In this document: positions 33,813-44,244 of the stretch, one piece after another
Layout of the letters: each line of letters opens with the position of its first letter
Position numbering within the stretch: position 1 is the stretch's first letter
From: Inia geoffrensis
Taxonomy: Eukaryota; Chordata; Mammalia; Artiodactyla; Iniidae
DNA: 64,000 bases
Assembly (NCBI GenBank): GCA_036417435.1
Contig: CM070902.1
Span: forward strand, 141,101,886-141,165,885
Reading direction: 5' to 3'
Position numbers and translations under genes: made by a program
The notes under the pieces: model-generated
Seen by the model: only the letters and a program-made list of their open reading frames with translations
The model's database searches: none
Told to the model about the DNA's origin: nothing

Positions 33813-35185
33813 CTCTTCAGATTTTTTGTTCTCTTATGATTTAGTTGGTAGGTTGTATGTTTCTAGGAATTTATTTCTGCCACATTATCCAATTTGTTGA
33901 CGTATAACTGTTTATAGTCATTTCTTATAACTACTATGTATAATCTTTGTATTTCTGAGGTAACAATTGGAATGTCTCCTCTTTCACTTCTGATTGTTCT
34001 TAATTTTATTTTATTCATTGTTTTTACACAGCAGGTTTTATTTTGAATTTTATTTTATTTATTTTTTATACATCAGGTTCTTATTAGTTATCCATTATAT
34101 ACATATTAGTGTATATATGTCAATCCCAATCACCCAATTCATCACACCACCACCACCTCTGCCATGTTTCCCTCTTGGTGTCCATACATTTGTTCTCTAC
34201 ATCTGTGTCTCTATATCTGCCTTGCAAACTGGTTCATCTGTACCATTTTTCTAGATTTCACATATATGCATTAATATATGATATTTGTTTTTCTCTTTCT
34301 GACTTACTTCACTCTGTATGACAGTCTCTAGGTCCATCCATGTCTCCACAAATGACCCAATTTTTTTCCTTTTTACGGCTGAGTAATATTCCATTGTATA
34401 TATGTACCACATCTTTATCTATTCATCTGTCGATGGGCATTTAGGTTGCTTCCATGACCTATTGTAAATAGTGCTGCAGTGAACATTGGGGTGCATGTGT
34501 CATTTTGAATTATGTTTTTCTCTGGGTATATGCCCAGTAGTGGTATTGATGGGTCATACGGTAATTCTATTTTTAGTTTTTTAAGGAACCTCCATAGTGG
34601 CTGTATCAATTTACATTCCCACCAACAGTGCAAGAGGGTTCCCTTTTCTCCAAACGCTCTCTAGCATTTGTTGTTTGTAGATTTTCTGATGACGCCCATT
34701 CTCACTGGTGCGAGGTGATACCTCATTGTAGTTTTGATTTGCACTTCTCTAATAATTAGTGATGTTGAGCAGCTTTTCATGTGCTTCCTGGCCATCTGTA
34801 CGTCTTCTTTGGAGAGATGTCGATTTAGGTCTTCTGCTCATTTTTGGATTGGGTTGTTTGTTTTTTGATATCGACCTGCATGAGCTGTTTGTATATGTTG
34901 GAGATTAATCCTTTGTATGTTGATTTGTTGGCAAGTATTTTCTCCCATTCTGACGGGTGTCTTTTCATTTTGTTTATAGTTTCCTTTGCTGTGCAAAAGC
35001 TTTTAAGTTTCATTAGGTCTCATTTGTTTATTTTTGTTTTTATTTCCATTACTCTAGGAGGTGGGTCAAAAAAGATCTTGCTGTGATTTATGTCAAAGTG
35101 TATTCTTCCTATGTTTTCCTCTAAGAATTTTATATTGTCTGGTCTTACATTTAGGTCTTCAATCCATTTGGGGGTTATTTTTTTG

Positions 35186-35382
35186 TGTGTGTGGTACGCG
35201 GGCCTCTCACTGTTGTGGCCTCTCCCGTTGCGGGGCACAGGCTCTGGACATGCAGGCTCAGCGGCCATGGCTCATGGGCCCAGCCACTCCGCAGCATGTG
35301 GGATCTTCCCGGACCGGGGCACAAACCCGCGTCTCCTGAATCAACAGGTGGACTCTCAACCACTGCGCCACCAGGGAAGCTC
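35186..35382 (-). mobile_element. CHR-type SINE, antisense, in the L1
   Basis: From 'gtacgcgggcctctcactgt' to 'cactgcgccaccagggaagc'. The flanks 'ttgggggttattttt' (35169-35183) and 'ttggaggttattttt' (35383-35397) are the TSD with one mismatch. The poly(A) has decayed to 'ttttgtgtgtgtg', so it is probably older than the 25437 and 50450 copies. Forward frames at 35061-35520 derive from it. Confidence 0.9.
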
Positions 35383-36658
35383 TTGGAGGTTATTTTTGTG
35401 TATGGTGTTAGGGAGTGTTCTAATTTCATTCTTTTACATGTAGCTGTCCAGTTTTCCCAGCACCACTTACTGAAGAGACTGTCTTTTCTCCATTGTATAT
35501 TCTTGCCTCCTTTTACATAGATTAGTTGACCATAGGTGTGTGGGTATACCTCTGGGCTTTCTATCCTGTTCCGTTGATCTATATTTCTGTGTTTGTGCCA
35601 TATTGTGCCAGTACCATATTGCCTTGATTACTGTAGCATTGTAGTATAGTCTGAAGTCAGGGAGTCTGATTCCTCCAGCTCCATTTTTTCCCCTCAAGAT
35701 TGCTTTGGCTATTCGGAGTCTTTTGTGTCTCCATACAAATTTTAAGATGTTTTTGCTCTAGTTCTGTAAAAAGTGCCATTGATAATTTGATAGGGATTGC
35801 ATTGAATCTGTGGATTACTTTGGGTAGTATAGTCATTTTCACAATATTGATTGTTCCAATCCAAGAACATGGTATATCTCATTGATCTTTGCTATTGTTT
35901 CCTTCATTTCTTTTTCATTTATTTCTGATCTGACCTTTATGATTTCTTTCCTTCTACTAACTTTGGGTTTTGTTTGTTCTTCTTTCTCTAGTTCCTTTAG
36001 GTGTGAGGTTTGAGTGTTTATTTGAGATGTTTGTTGTTTCTTGCGGTAGGATTGTATTGGTATAAACTTCCCTCTTAGAACTGGTTTTGCTGCATCCCAT
36101 AGGTTTTGGGTCATCTTGTTTTCATTTTCATTTGTCTCTAGGTAATTTTTGATTTCCTCTTTGATTTCTTCAGTGATCTCTTGGTTATATAGTAATATAT
36201 TCTTTAGCCTCCATGTGTTTGTTTTTTACATTTTTTCCCCTGTAATTGATTTCTAATGTCATAGTGTTTGGTCGGCAAAGATGCTTGATATGGTTTCAAT
36301 TTTTTAAAATTTACTGAGGCTCGATTGGTGATACAAGATGTGATCTATCTTGGAGAATGTTCTGTGTGCACTTGAGAAGAAAGTGTAATCTGTTGTTTTT
36401 CGATGGAGTGTCCTATAAATATCAATTAAATCTATCTGGTCTATTGTGTCATTTAAAGTTTTTTCTTATTAATTTTCTGTCTGGATGATCTGTTCATTGG
36501 TGTAAGTGAGGTGTTAAAGTCCCCCAGTATTATTGTGTTACTGTGGATTTCCTCTTTTATAGCTTTTAGTAGTTGCCTTATGTATTGAGGTGCTCCTATG
36601 TTGGGTGGATAAATATTTACAATTTGTATATCTTCTTCTTGGATTGATCTCTTGATCA

Positions 36659-36949
36659 TTATGTAGTGTCCTTCCTTGTCCCTGTAACATTCTTTATTTT
36701 AAAGTCTATTTTATCTGATATGAGTATTGCTACTCCAGCTTTCTGTTGATTTCCATTTGCATGGAATATCTTTTTCCATCCCCTCACTTTCAGTCTGAAT
36801 GTTTCCCTAGCTCTGAAATGGGTCACTTGTAGACAGCATATATATGGGTCTTGTTTTTGTATCCATTCAGCAAGCCTGTGTCTTTTGGTTGGAGCATTTA
36901 ATCCATTCACCTTTAAGGTAATTATCAATATGTATGTTCCTATTACCAT
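36659..36949 (-). pseudogene. L1 ORF2 endonuclease N-terminus (broken)
   Basis: A reverse frame starting at the normal ORF2 ATG (36949) with the sequence pattern NGLNAPTKRHRLAEWIQKQ. The catalytic 'QETH' motif is changed to QVTH, losing the Glu needed for metal binding in L1 endonucleases. It ends in frame disruption near 36659. Together with the missing RT block this L1 cannot encode active ORF2p. Confidence 0.75.
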
Positions 36950-37007
36950 TTTCTTAATTGTTTTGTGTTTGTTTTTATAGGTCCTTTTCTTCTCTTGTAT
37001 TTCCCAC

Positions 37008-37259
37008 TTAGAGAAGTTCTTTTAGTATTTGTTGTAGAGCTGGTTTGGTGGTGCTGAAGTATCTCAGCTTTTGCTTGTCTGTAAAGATTTTGATTTCTCC
37101 ATCAAATCTCAATGAGATCTTTGTTGGGTAGAGTAATCCTGGTTTTAGGTTGTTCCCTTTCGTCACTTTAAATATGTCATGCCACTCCCTTCTGGCCTGT
37201 AGAGTTTCTGCTGAGAAATCAGCTGTTAACCTTATGGGAGTTCCCTTGTATGTTGTCAT
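37008..37259 (-). pseudogene. L1 ORF1 C-terminal domain (broken)
   Basis: An 84-residue reverse frame containing the ORF1 C-terminal nucleic-acid-binding domain pattern (ETLQARREWHDIFKV ... KPALQQILKELL). The upstream coiled-coil part (37260-37860) is in other frames. ORF1 proteins of this type are about 300-340 residues, so only the last quarter is open. Confidence 0.75.
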
Positions 37260-38769
37260 TTTTCCCTTGCTTTGTTTTTAATTTTTACCAATTTGATTAC
37301 TATGTGTCTCGGCATGCTTCTCCGTGGGTTTATCCTGTATGGGAGTCTCTGTACTTCCTGGACATGGGTGGCTATTTCCTTTCCCATGTTAGGGAAGTTT
37401 TTGGCTATAATCTCTTCAAATATTTTCTCGGGTCCTTCCTCTCTCTCTTCTTCTGGAACCCCTATAATGCGAATGTTGTTGAGTTTAATGTTGTCTCAAA
37501 GGTCTCTTAGGCTGTCTTCATTTCTTTTCATTCTTTTTTCTTTATTCTTTTCCACAGCAGTGAATTCCACCATTCTGTCTTCCAGGTCACTTATCTGTTC
37601 TTCTGCCTCAGTTATTCTGCTATTGATTCCTTCTTGTGTAGTTTTCATTTCAGTTATTGTATTGTTCATCTCTGTTTGTTCTTTAATTCTTCTAGGTCTT
37701 TGTTAACATTTCTTGCATCTTCTCGATCTTTGCCTCCATTCTTTTTCCGAGGTCATGGATCATCTTCACTATCATTATTCTGAATCCTTTTTTCTGGAAG
37801 GTTGCCTATCTCTTCATTTCGTTGTTTTTCTGGGGTTTTATCTTGTTCCTTCATCTGGTACATAGCCCTCTGCCTTTTCATCTTGTCTATCTTTCTGTGA
37901 ATGTGGTTTTTGTTCCACAGGCTGCAGGATTGTAGTTCTTCTTGCTTCTGCTGTCTGCCCTCTGGTGGATGAGGCTATCTAAAAGCTTGTAGAAGTTTCC
38001 TGATGGGAAGGACTGGTGGTGGGTAGAGCTGGGTGTTGCTCTGGTGGCAGAGCTCAGTAAAACTTTAATCTGTTTTTCTGCTGATGGGTGGGTCTTGGTT
38101 CCCTCCCTGTTGGTTGTTTGGCCTAAGGCGACCCAACACTGGAGCCTACCCAGGCTCTTTGGTGGGGCTAATGGTGGACTCTCGGAGGGCTCATGAGAAG
38201 GAGTACTTCCCAGAAGTTCTGCTGCCAGTGTCCTTGTCCTCACAGTGAGACACAGCCATCCCCTGCCTCTGCAGGAAAGCCTCCAACACTAGCAGGTAGG
38301 TCTGGTTCTGTCTCTTATGGGGTCACTGCTCCTTCCCCTGGGTCCCGATGTACACACTACTTTGTGTGTGTCCTCCAAGAGTGGAGTCTCTCTTTCCCCC
38401 AGTCCTGTTGAGGTCCTGTAATCAAATCCCGCTAGCCTTCAAAGTCTGATTCTCTAGGAATTCCTCCTCCCGTTGTCGGACCCCCAGGTTGGGAAGCCTG
38501 ACGTGGGGCTCAGAATCTTCACTCCAGTGGGTGGAGTTCTGTGTTATAAGTGTCCTCCAGTTGGTGAGTCACCCATCCAGCAGTTATGGAATTTGATTTT
38601 ATTGTGACTGCACCTCTCCTACTGTCTCATTATGGCTTCTCCTTTGTCTTTGGGTGTGGGATATCTTTTCTGGTGAGTTCCAGTGTCTTCCTGTCGATGA
38701 TTGTTCAGCAGTTAGTTGTGATTCCAGTGCTCTTGCAAGAGGCAGTGAGAGCACCTTTTTTTGTTTTTT

Positions 38770-40450
38770 TAATGGTGTCCCATAAGCCCTGTAGGCTTTC
38801 TTCATTCCTTTCTATTCTGTTTTCTTTCTGCTCCTCTGATTGGATAATTTCAATTGATTTGTCTTGGAGCTCACTGATTCTTACTTCTGCTTGATCAATT
38901 AGTTCTTAAACCTCTCTATTGAATTCTTCAGTTATTGTATTCTTCAGCTCCAAAATTTCTGTTTGGTTCTTTTTTGTTTCCTATCTCTTTGTTGAACTTC
39001 TCATTTTGTTTTTATCTCCTGATATCATTAAGTTGCTTATCTGTGTTCTCTTAAACCTCTCTGAGCATCTTTAGAACAATTATTTTGAATTCTTTTTCGG
39101 GCAATTCCTGGATCTCCATTTCTTTGGGGCTAGTTACTGGGGGTTTCTATTTTCCTTTGGTGGAGTTATATTACTCTGATTCTTCATGATCCTTGTAGCC
39201 TTGCATAGGTGTCTGTGAATTTGAAGAAGCAGTCACCTCTTCTAGACTTTGTTGACTGACTTTGTTAAGGGAAGACCCACCTACAGCAGGGGCATGGTGG
39301 AGCATGATGTAGTGCTGTAGGGCACCAAGTGCAGGGATGTGTCATGGCACCAGGTCACTGGGGTCCACAACATTGACAATTATGTAGTCCTTGGTGAACA
39401 CTGGAGGGGGTCCTCAGTGGCTGCATTGTCTCTTGGGATCCTTAGTGTCACCCTTAGGTCCAGCACCTAGGGACCAGGCAGCAGTGGTGGCTGGAGTCAG
39501 TGGTGTGCACACACTTGGCTACAGGGGCCAACTGCAGGTGCCTGTGTAGATGGTGGGGTCCAGGGCAGACGGCAAGGGCCAAGGCCAACTGCAGGTGCAC
39601 TGGCAGGTGTGGGGGCCCTGGTTGTCACTAGGTACTGCCATGGCTGCTGGGTCTCATGATGAGCACATGGCAGTGGAGGCTGGTGATGGGGGTCAGGCTG
39701 GGGTGTGCAGATCCACAGCTGGAGGGAATAGCTTCAGGTGAGTGCAGTGGTTCAGGCCAATGACAGAAAACAGGGCCTGATTCAGGCCCAAAACAGCTGT
39801 GGAAGCCTTGGATGTCAGCATCCTCTGGATGTGCACAGCAGTGGAGGCCAGTGAGAGGTTTCAGGCTCGTGGCATGCAAGTGTACAGCTGCATTGGCAAA
39901 AACTGCTGGGCTTATCTGCAGAGCAAATCACTGGGAAACACAATGACTTCTTTTGCATGGATGCTATTGGTATACCCTGCTTTTCTTCCTTTTCCTAACT
40001 GTCTATATATATCTCAGCTTTGCTGGTCTGGGTGGGGTGAAACTGAAACAGGACATTTGTGCAGTGTCCTGAAAGCCTGAGGAAGTTCATTGGTCCTCCT
40101 GCTTATCTTTCCCAGTGAGGGGAACTCTTTCTCACTGGGAAATTCCCTCTTGGCACTGAGAAATGCCAGTTTGGGGGATGGGGCAATGCAGGCAAAATAA
40201 AGCTGTCTTCTTTCCCTTTATGTGTGGCCATTCTCAGCTTTTTTGTTTTTATTTTTTTTTTTGTTCCACCGTGTTGTTGAAGTTTCTTAAGTGGACTCCA
40301 GAGCTCTCCCAGTGCTGTTTTTGTTCATGGATAACTGCCTAACTGTTGATCTTTGTTGGGGGATGGAGGCTGGGCTTTCTTTGCTGCCATTTTGGTGACA
40401 TCATCTCATGCTGACCATTTTCCCCAGTTTTTTCAGTGCCATCGTTTCCC
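38770..40450 (-). mobile_element. Old L1, antisense: ORF1 part and 5' UTR
   Basis: Reverse-complement old-L1 ORF1 text ('gctcctctgattggataatt', 'ttgaattctttttcgggcaa', 'gatctccatttctttggggc'), then a GC-richer 5' UTR with loose internal repeats ('gcaggtgc', 'cagcagtgg') at 39280-39900. Position and orientation fit the left-hand old L1 (30961-34034) interrupted by the younger L1. The forward frames at 39550-40080 lie in this UTR and are not genes. Confidence 0.6.
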
Positions 40451-40469
40451 TGACAATTTGAAATAGTAC

Positions 40470-41298
40470 CTTTATTGTATAACAAATTCTTAGATGTGTT
40501 TGGACCTCTTTCGGACATTCCTTTTCTGTTCAGTTGCTGTGTTTGCTTGGTTATGCTTCAGTATCTCACTTTTAATTATTATTACATTATTACATTTTAT
40601 ATAATATTTATGTTTTAGTATCTTTATGGCTAGTCTTCCCCTTTTCTTCTTTTTCAGAATTATCCTGTCTGTTTAATATTTCCCATTTGAATTTAGAATT
40701 AGCTTGTCTGGTTAAAAGAAATTGCTTTGATACTTTTAATGGGATTATGTTAAATTCACAGGTATATCATCTTCACAATATTGAATCTTGCTGTCAAAAG
40801 GTATGACTTTCCAGCTATTCAAGTCTTCTTTTAGGCCTTCATAGCATTTAAAACATTTAACCATGTACATCTTGCACATTGAAAAAAGTGTATTTATATT
40901 GTAAAATGGCTCTATTTGGTTGTTGGTTTTATAAATGAGCTAATTTCTGTATATTAATATTGCATTTAGTCACTTTGCTGAATTTTATTGTTCAAAATAG
41001 TTTAGGTTCTCCAAATATATGATCCTACCGTATACAAATGACTTAACCTCTTCCTTTCCATTTTATGTACTTTAGGAAACTTTCTCTTCTCTAATTGCTT
41101 TGGCTAATATGTTCAGAAAAATGTTGAATAGTGGTGGGGATGATGGAGATCCTAGTTTTGTTTTTGCTTTTAATGGGTTACTTCTTAGGTTTCCTCATTA
41201 AGCATGGCACTAGCTTTGGAATTGGATGTATATATTTTATTATGTTAAGGAAGTGTCTATATATTTCTATTTTGTTAAGAGCTTAATTTTGAAGAGCA
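40470..41298 (-). mobile_element. Ancient L1, antisense ORF2 piece 1
   Basis: Diverged reverse ORF2: 'ttaatgggattatgttaaat', 'cacaatattgaatcttgctg', 'aattgctttggctaatatgt', 'ttgaatagtggtggggatga' and 'tattatgttaaggaagtg'. The RT region is recognisable by order only. It continues at 41598-41763 and 43670-44240 after later insertions. Confidence 0.7.
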
Positions 41299-41597
41299 GA
41301 TGTTAAAGCATAAAAACTAACAGACTTTTTTGGAGAATGATGCTTAAATAATTAAAAAAATGGAAAATAATATAGTTGATTAGACTAAAATTAAAAACCT
41401 CTGTTCTTCAAAAGAAACCATACGGGGAATTAAAAGACAAACCACAAACCAGGAGAAAACATTTGAGAAAGAGGAATTGCATGTAGAATATATAAAGTCC
41501 TCCTACAAATTAATATTTTTCCCATATGAACTCTATACATTAATAGAATTATAACCCAATTGAAAAATAGGCAAAAGACATACACAGATGGAAGCTG
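41299..41597 (+). mobile_element. Sense L1 ORF2 fragment inside an antisense L1
   Basis: 'aaacctctgttcttcaaaag', 'attaaaagacaaaccacaaa' and 'acccaattgaaaaataggca' are sense ORF2 C-terminal text. It has neither a 3' UTR nor poly(A). The antisense L1 resumes directly afterwards ('gaattttatcaaatgctttt'). It may be an insertion from an internally primed RNA, or an inversion. Confidence 0.65.
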
Positions 41598-41763
41598 AAT
41601 TTTATCAAATGCTTTTGCAGCATAATTGGAAATGATCCCTGATAATTTCTTAATACTAAATATATATATGACTAACTATATGTATTTTATTCCTAGAATA
41701 AATCCCACTTATTCATTTAATATAATTCAAGATTCTGTTTGCTGATATTTTAATTAGGCACGT
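41598..41763 (-). mobile_element. Ancient L1, antisense ORF2 piece 2
   Basis: 'aaatgcttttgcagcataat' and 'aataaatcccacttattcat' continue the reverse ORF2 of piece 1. The end is the target of the twin-primed L1. Confidence 0.7.
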
Positions 41764-41780
41764 TGTGTTTTGTATTTTTT

Positions 41781-43652
41781 TTTAACATCTTTATTGGAGA
41801 ATAATTGCTTTACGGTGGTGTGTTAGTTTCTGCTTTATAACAAAGTGACTCAGCTATACATATACATATATCCCCATATCTCCTCCCTCTTGCATCTCCC
41901 TCCCACCCTCCCTATCCCACCCCCTATAGGTGCTCACAAAGCACTGAGCTGATCTCCCTGTGCTATGCGGCTGCTTCCTGCTCACTATCTATTTTACGTT
42001 TGGTAGTATATATAAGTCTATGCCACTCTAGCACTTTGTCTCAGCTTACCTTTCCCCCTCCCTGTGTCCTCAAGTCCATTCTCTATGTCTGCATCTTTAT
42101 TCCCGTCCTGCCCCTAGGTTCTTCATAACCTTTCTTTTTTTTTTTTTTAGATTCCATATATATGTGTTAGCATACGGTATTTGTTTTTCTCTTTCTGACT
42201 TACTTCACTCTGTAGGACAGACTCTACGTCCATCCACCTCACTACAAATAACTCAATTCTGTTTCTTTTTATGGTTGAGTAATATTCCATTTTATATATG
42301 TGCCACATCTTTATCCATTCATCTGTCAATGCACACTTAGGCTGCTTCCATGTCCTGTCTTTTGTAAATAGAGCTGCAATGAACATTGTGGTACATGACT
42401 CTTTTTGAATTATGGTTTTCTCAGGGTATATGCCCAGTAGTGGGATTGCTGGGTCATATGGTAGCTCTACTTTTAGTTTTTTAAGGAAACGCCATACTGT
42501 TCTCCGTAATGGCTGTATCAATTTACATTCCCACCAACAGTGCAAGAGGGTTCCGTTTTCTCCACAGCCTCTCCAGCATTTATTGTTTGTAGATTTTTTC
42601 ATGATGGCCATTCTGACTGGTGTGAGGTGATACCTCATTGTAGTTTTGATTTGCATTTCTCTAATGATTAGTGATGTGTTGAGCATTCTTTCATGTGTTT
42701 GTTGGAAATCTGTATATTTTCTCTGGAGAAATGTCTCTTTAGGTCTTCTGCCCATTTTTGGATTGGGTTATTTGTTTTTTTGATATTGAGCTGCATGAGC
42801 TGCTTATAAATTTTGGAGATTAATCCTTTGTCAGTTGAGTCATTTGCAAATATTTTCTCCCATTCTAAGGGTTGTCTTTTCACCTTGTTTACTGTTTACT
42901 TTGCTGTGCAAAAGCTTCTAAGTTTTATTAGGTCCCATTTGTTTATTTTTGTTTTTATTTCCATTTCTCTAGGAGGTGGGTCAAAAAAGATCTTTCTGTG
43001 ATTTATGTCATAGAGTGTTCTGCCTACGTTTTCCACTACCTAGGAATAAACCTACCTAAGGAGACAAAAGACCTATATGCAGAAAACTATAAGACACTGC
43101 TGAAAGAAATTAAAGATGATACAAACAGATGGAGAGATATACCATGTTCTTGGATTGGAAGTATCAACACTGTGAAAATGACTATACTACCCAAAGCAAT
43201 CTAAAGATTCAATGCAATCCCTATCAAACTACCAATGGCATTTTTCACAGAACTAGAACAAAAAATTTCACAATTTGTATGGAAACACAAAAGACCCAAA
43301 TAGCCAAAGCAATCTTGAGAAAGGAAAACGGAGCTGGAGGAATCAGGCTCCCTGACTTCAGACTATACTACAAAGCTACAGTAATCAAGACAGTACGGTA
43401 CTGGCAGAAAAACAGAACTATAGATCAGTGGAACAGGATAGAAAGCCCAGAGATAAACCCATGCACATATGGTCACCTTATTTTTGATAAAAGAGGCAAG
43501 AATATACAATGGAGAAAAGACAGCCTCTTCAATAAGTGGTTCTGGGAAAACTGGACAGCTACATGTAAAAGAATGAAATTAGAACATTCCCTAACACCAT
43601 ACACAAAAATAAACTCAAAATGGATTAAAGACCTAAATGTAAGGCCAGACAC
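41781..43652 (-). mobile_element. Twin-primed L1 with inverted 5' part and 17-bp TSD
   Basis: Antisense from the poly(T)/'taacatctttattggagaat' end (41781) to 43034, covering the 3' UTR and ORF2 C-terminus. The sequence then flips to sense ORF2 at about 43037 ('tacctaggaataaacctacc') and runs to 43652 ('aatgtaaggccagacac'). The flanking TSD is perfect: tgtgttttgtatttttt at 41764-41780 and 43653-43669. The inverted segment abuts, in L1 coordinates, the start of the other segment with only about 15 bp lost. The open frames 42147-42755 (202 codons) and 43129-43695 are its ORF2 pieces. Confidence 0.95.
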
Positions 43653-43789
43653 TGTGTTTTGTATTTTTTGTGTGTGCTGTCTTCATCAGGTTTAGGTATT
43701 GGTGCGGTGTTTTATTTATATTGATTTTTGTCTGTTCAGTAGTTTAAGTAGCATTGTAATTATTTGCCTTTAAAAATTTGGTTTCCTCT

Positions 43790-43994
43790 GGGTTCCCCTG
43801 GTGGTGCAGTGGTTGAGAGTCTGCCTGCTGATGCAGGGGACACGGCTTTGTGTCCCAGTCTGGGAAGATCCCACATGCTGTGGAGTGGCTAGGCCCATGA
43901 GCCATGGCCCCTGAGCCTGTGTGTCCGGAGCTTGTGCTCTGCAACGGGAGAGGCCACAACAGTGAGAGGCCCACGTACTGCCAAAAAAAAAAAA
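43790..43994 (+). mobile_element. CHR-type SINE, sense, with TSD
   Basis: 'gggttcccctggtggtgcag' to 'gaggcccacgtactgcc' plus poly(A). Most CpGs have become TG/CA, so it is older than the 25437 and 50450 copies. The TSD aaaaatttggtttcctct (43772-43789) recurs as aaaaatttggtttcttct (43995-44012), one mismatch. Confidence 0.95.
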
Positions 43995-44052
43995 AAAAAT
44001 TTGGTTTCTTCTATGAAGCAGTCTGAATAAGGTACTTTTATAGGTGGTAGTT

Positions 44053-44105
44053 TTGTGTGTATGTGTGTGTGTGTGTGTTGTGTGGCATGCGTGTGTGTGT
44101 GGGGG
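44053..44105. repeat. (TG)n microsatellite with G-run
   Basis: Interrupted TG run ending in GGGGG, within the ancient L1. Confidence 0.85.
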
Positions 44106-44244
44106 TGATGAGGGGATGGTAGTGAATAACTCGGACAACGTTTTCTATTTCTTCTAACTTAATTTGTCTTTAAGTTTTCCATCTATTTTAGTGTCGGTTT
44201 TGTAAATTATATTTCTTAAAAATTGCCTAATATCCACTGCTGCT

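Larger units (their letters stand above)
30961..34034 (-). mobile_element. Old L1, antisense: 3' UTR and ORF2 (RT to C-terminus)
   Basis: Runs from a truncated 3' UTR through the ORF2 C-terminal Cys-rich region (31590-31620) and RT domain. The reverse-strand frame at 32593-32907 shows the RT catalytic motif FADD, and 33099-33332 shows the fingers/palm region. It is broken by many stops. A TG microsatellite lies at 31286-31321, a local duplication at 32096-32318, and a SINE at 33616-33812. It is cut at about 34034 by a younger L1 and probably continues at 38770 with ORF1, with about 1.3 kb missing. Confidence 0.85.
34035..38760 (-). mobile_element. Cetartiodactyl L1, antisense, near full length with ORF2 deletion
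   Basis: 3' UTR at 34050-34270 ('tacatcaggttcttattagt'), ORF2 C-terminus 34300-35870, then an abrupt join at about 35880 to the segment between endonuclease and RT. About 1.3 kb holding most of the RT domain is missing. The endonuclease region (36120-36949), ORF1 (37008-37860) and a 5' UTR follow. The 5' UTR ends near 38756 in 'gaggcagtgagagcacc', close to the usual L1 start. This 5' UTR type differs from that of the L1 at 55915-63087. No TSD is obvious. Confidence 0.8.
43670..44240 (-). mobile_element. Ancient L1, antisense ORF2 piece 3
   Basis: 'tcttcatcaggtttaggtat' and 'cgttttctatttcttctaac' fit reverse ORF2 upstream of RT. It is interrupted by the SINE at 43790 and by a (TG)n at 44053-44105. 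It breaks off at about 44240 where the ERV sequence begins. Confidence 0.55.

Noticed and set aside
42147..42755. 202-codon reverse frame as a gene
   Set aside because: L1 ORF2 C-terminus inside the twin-primed insertion.
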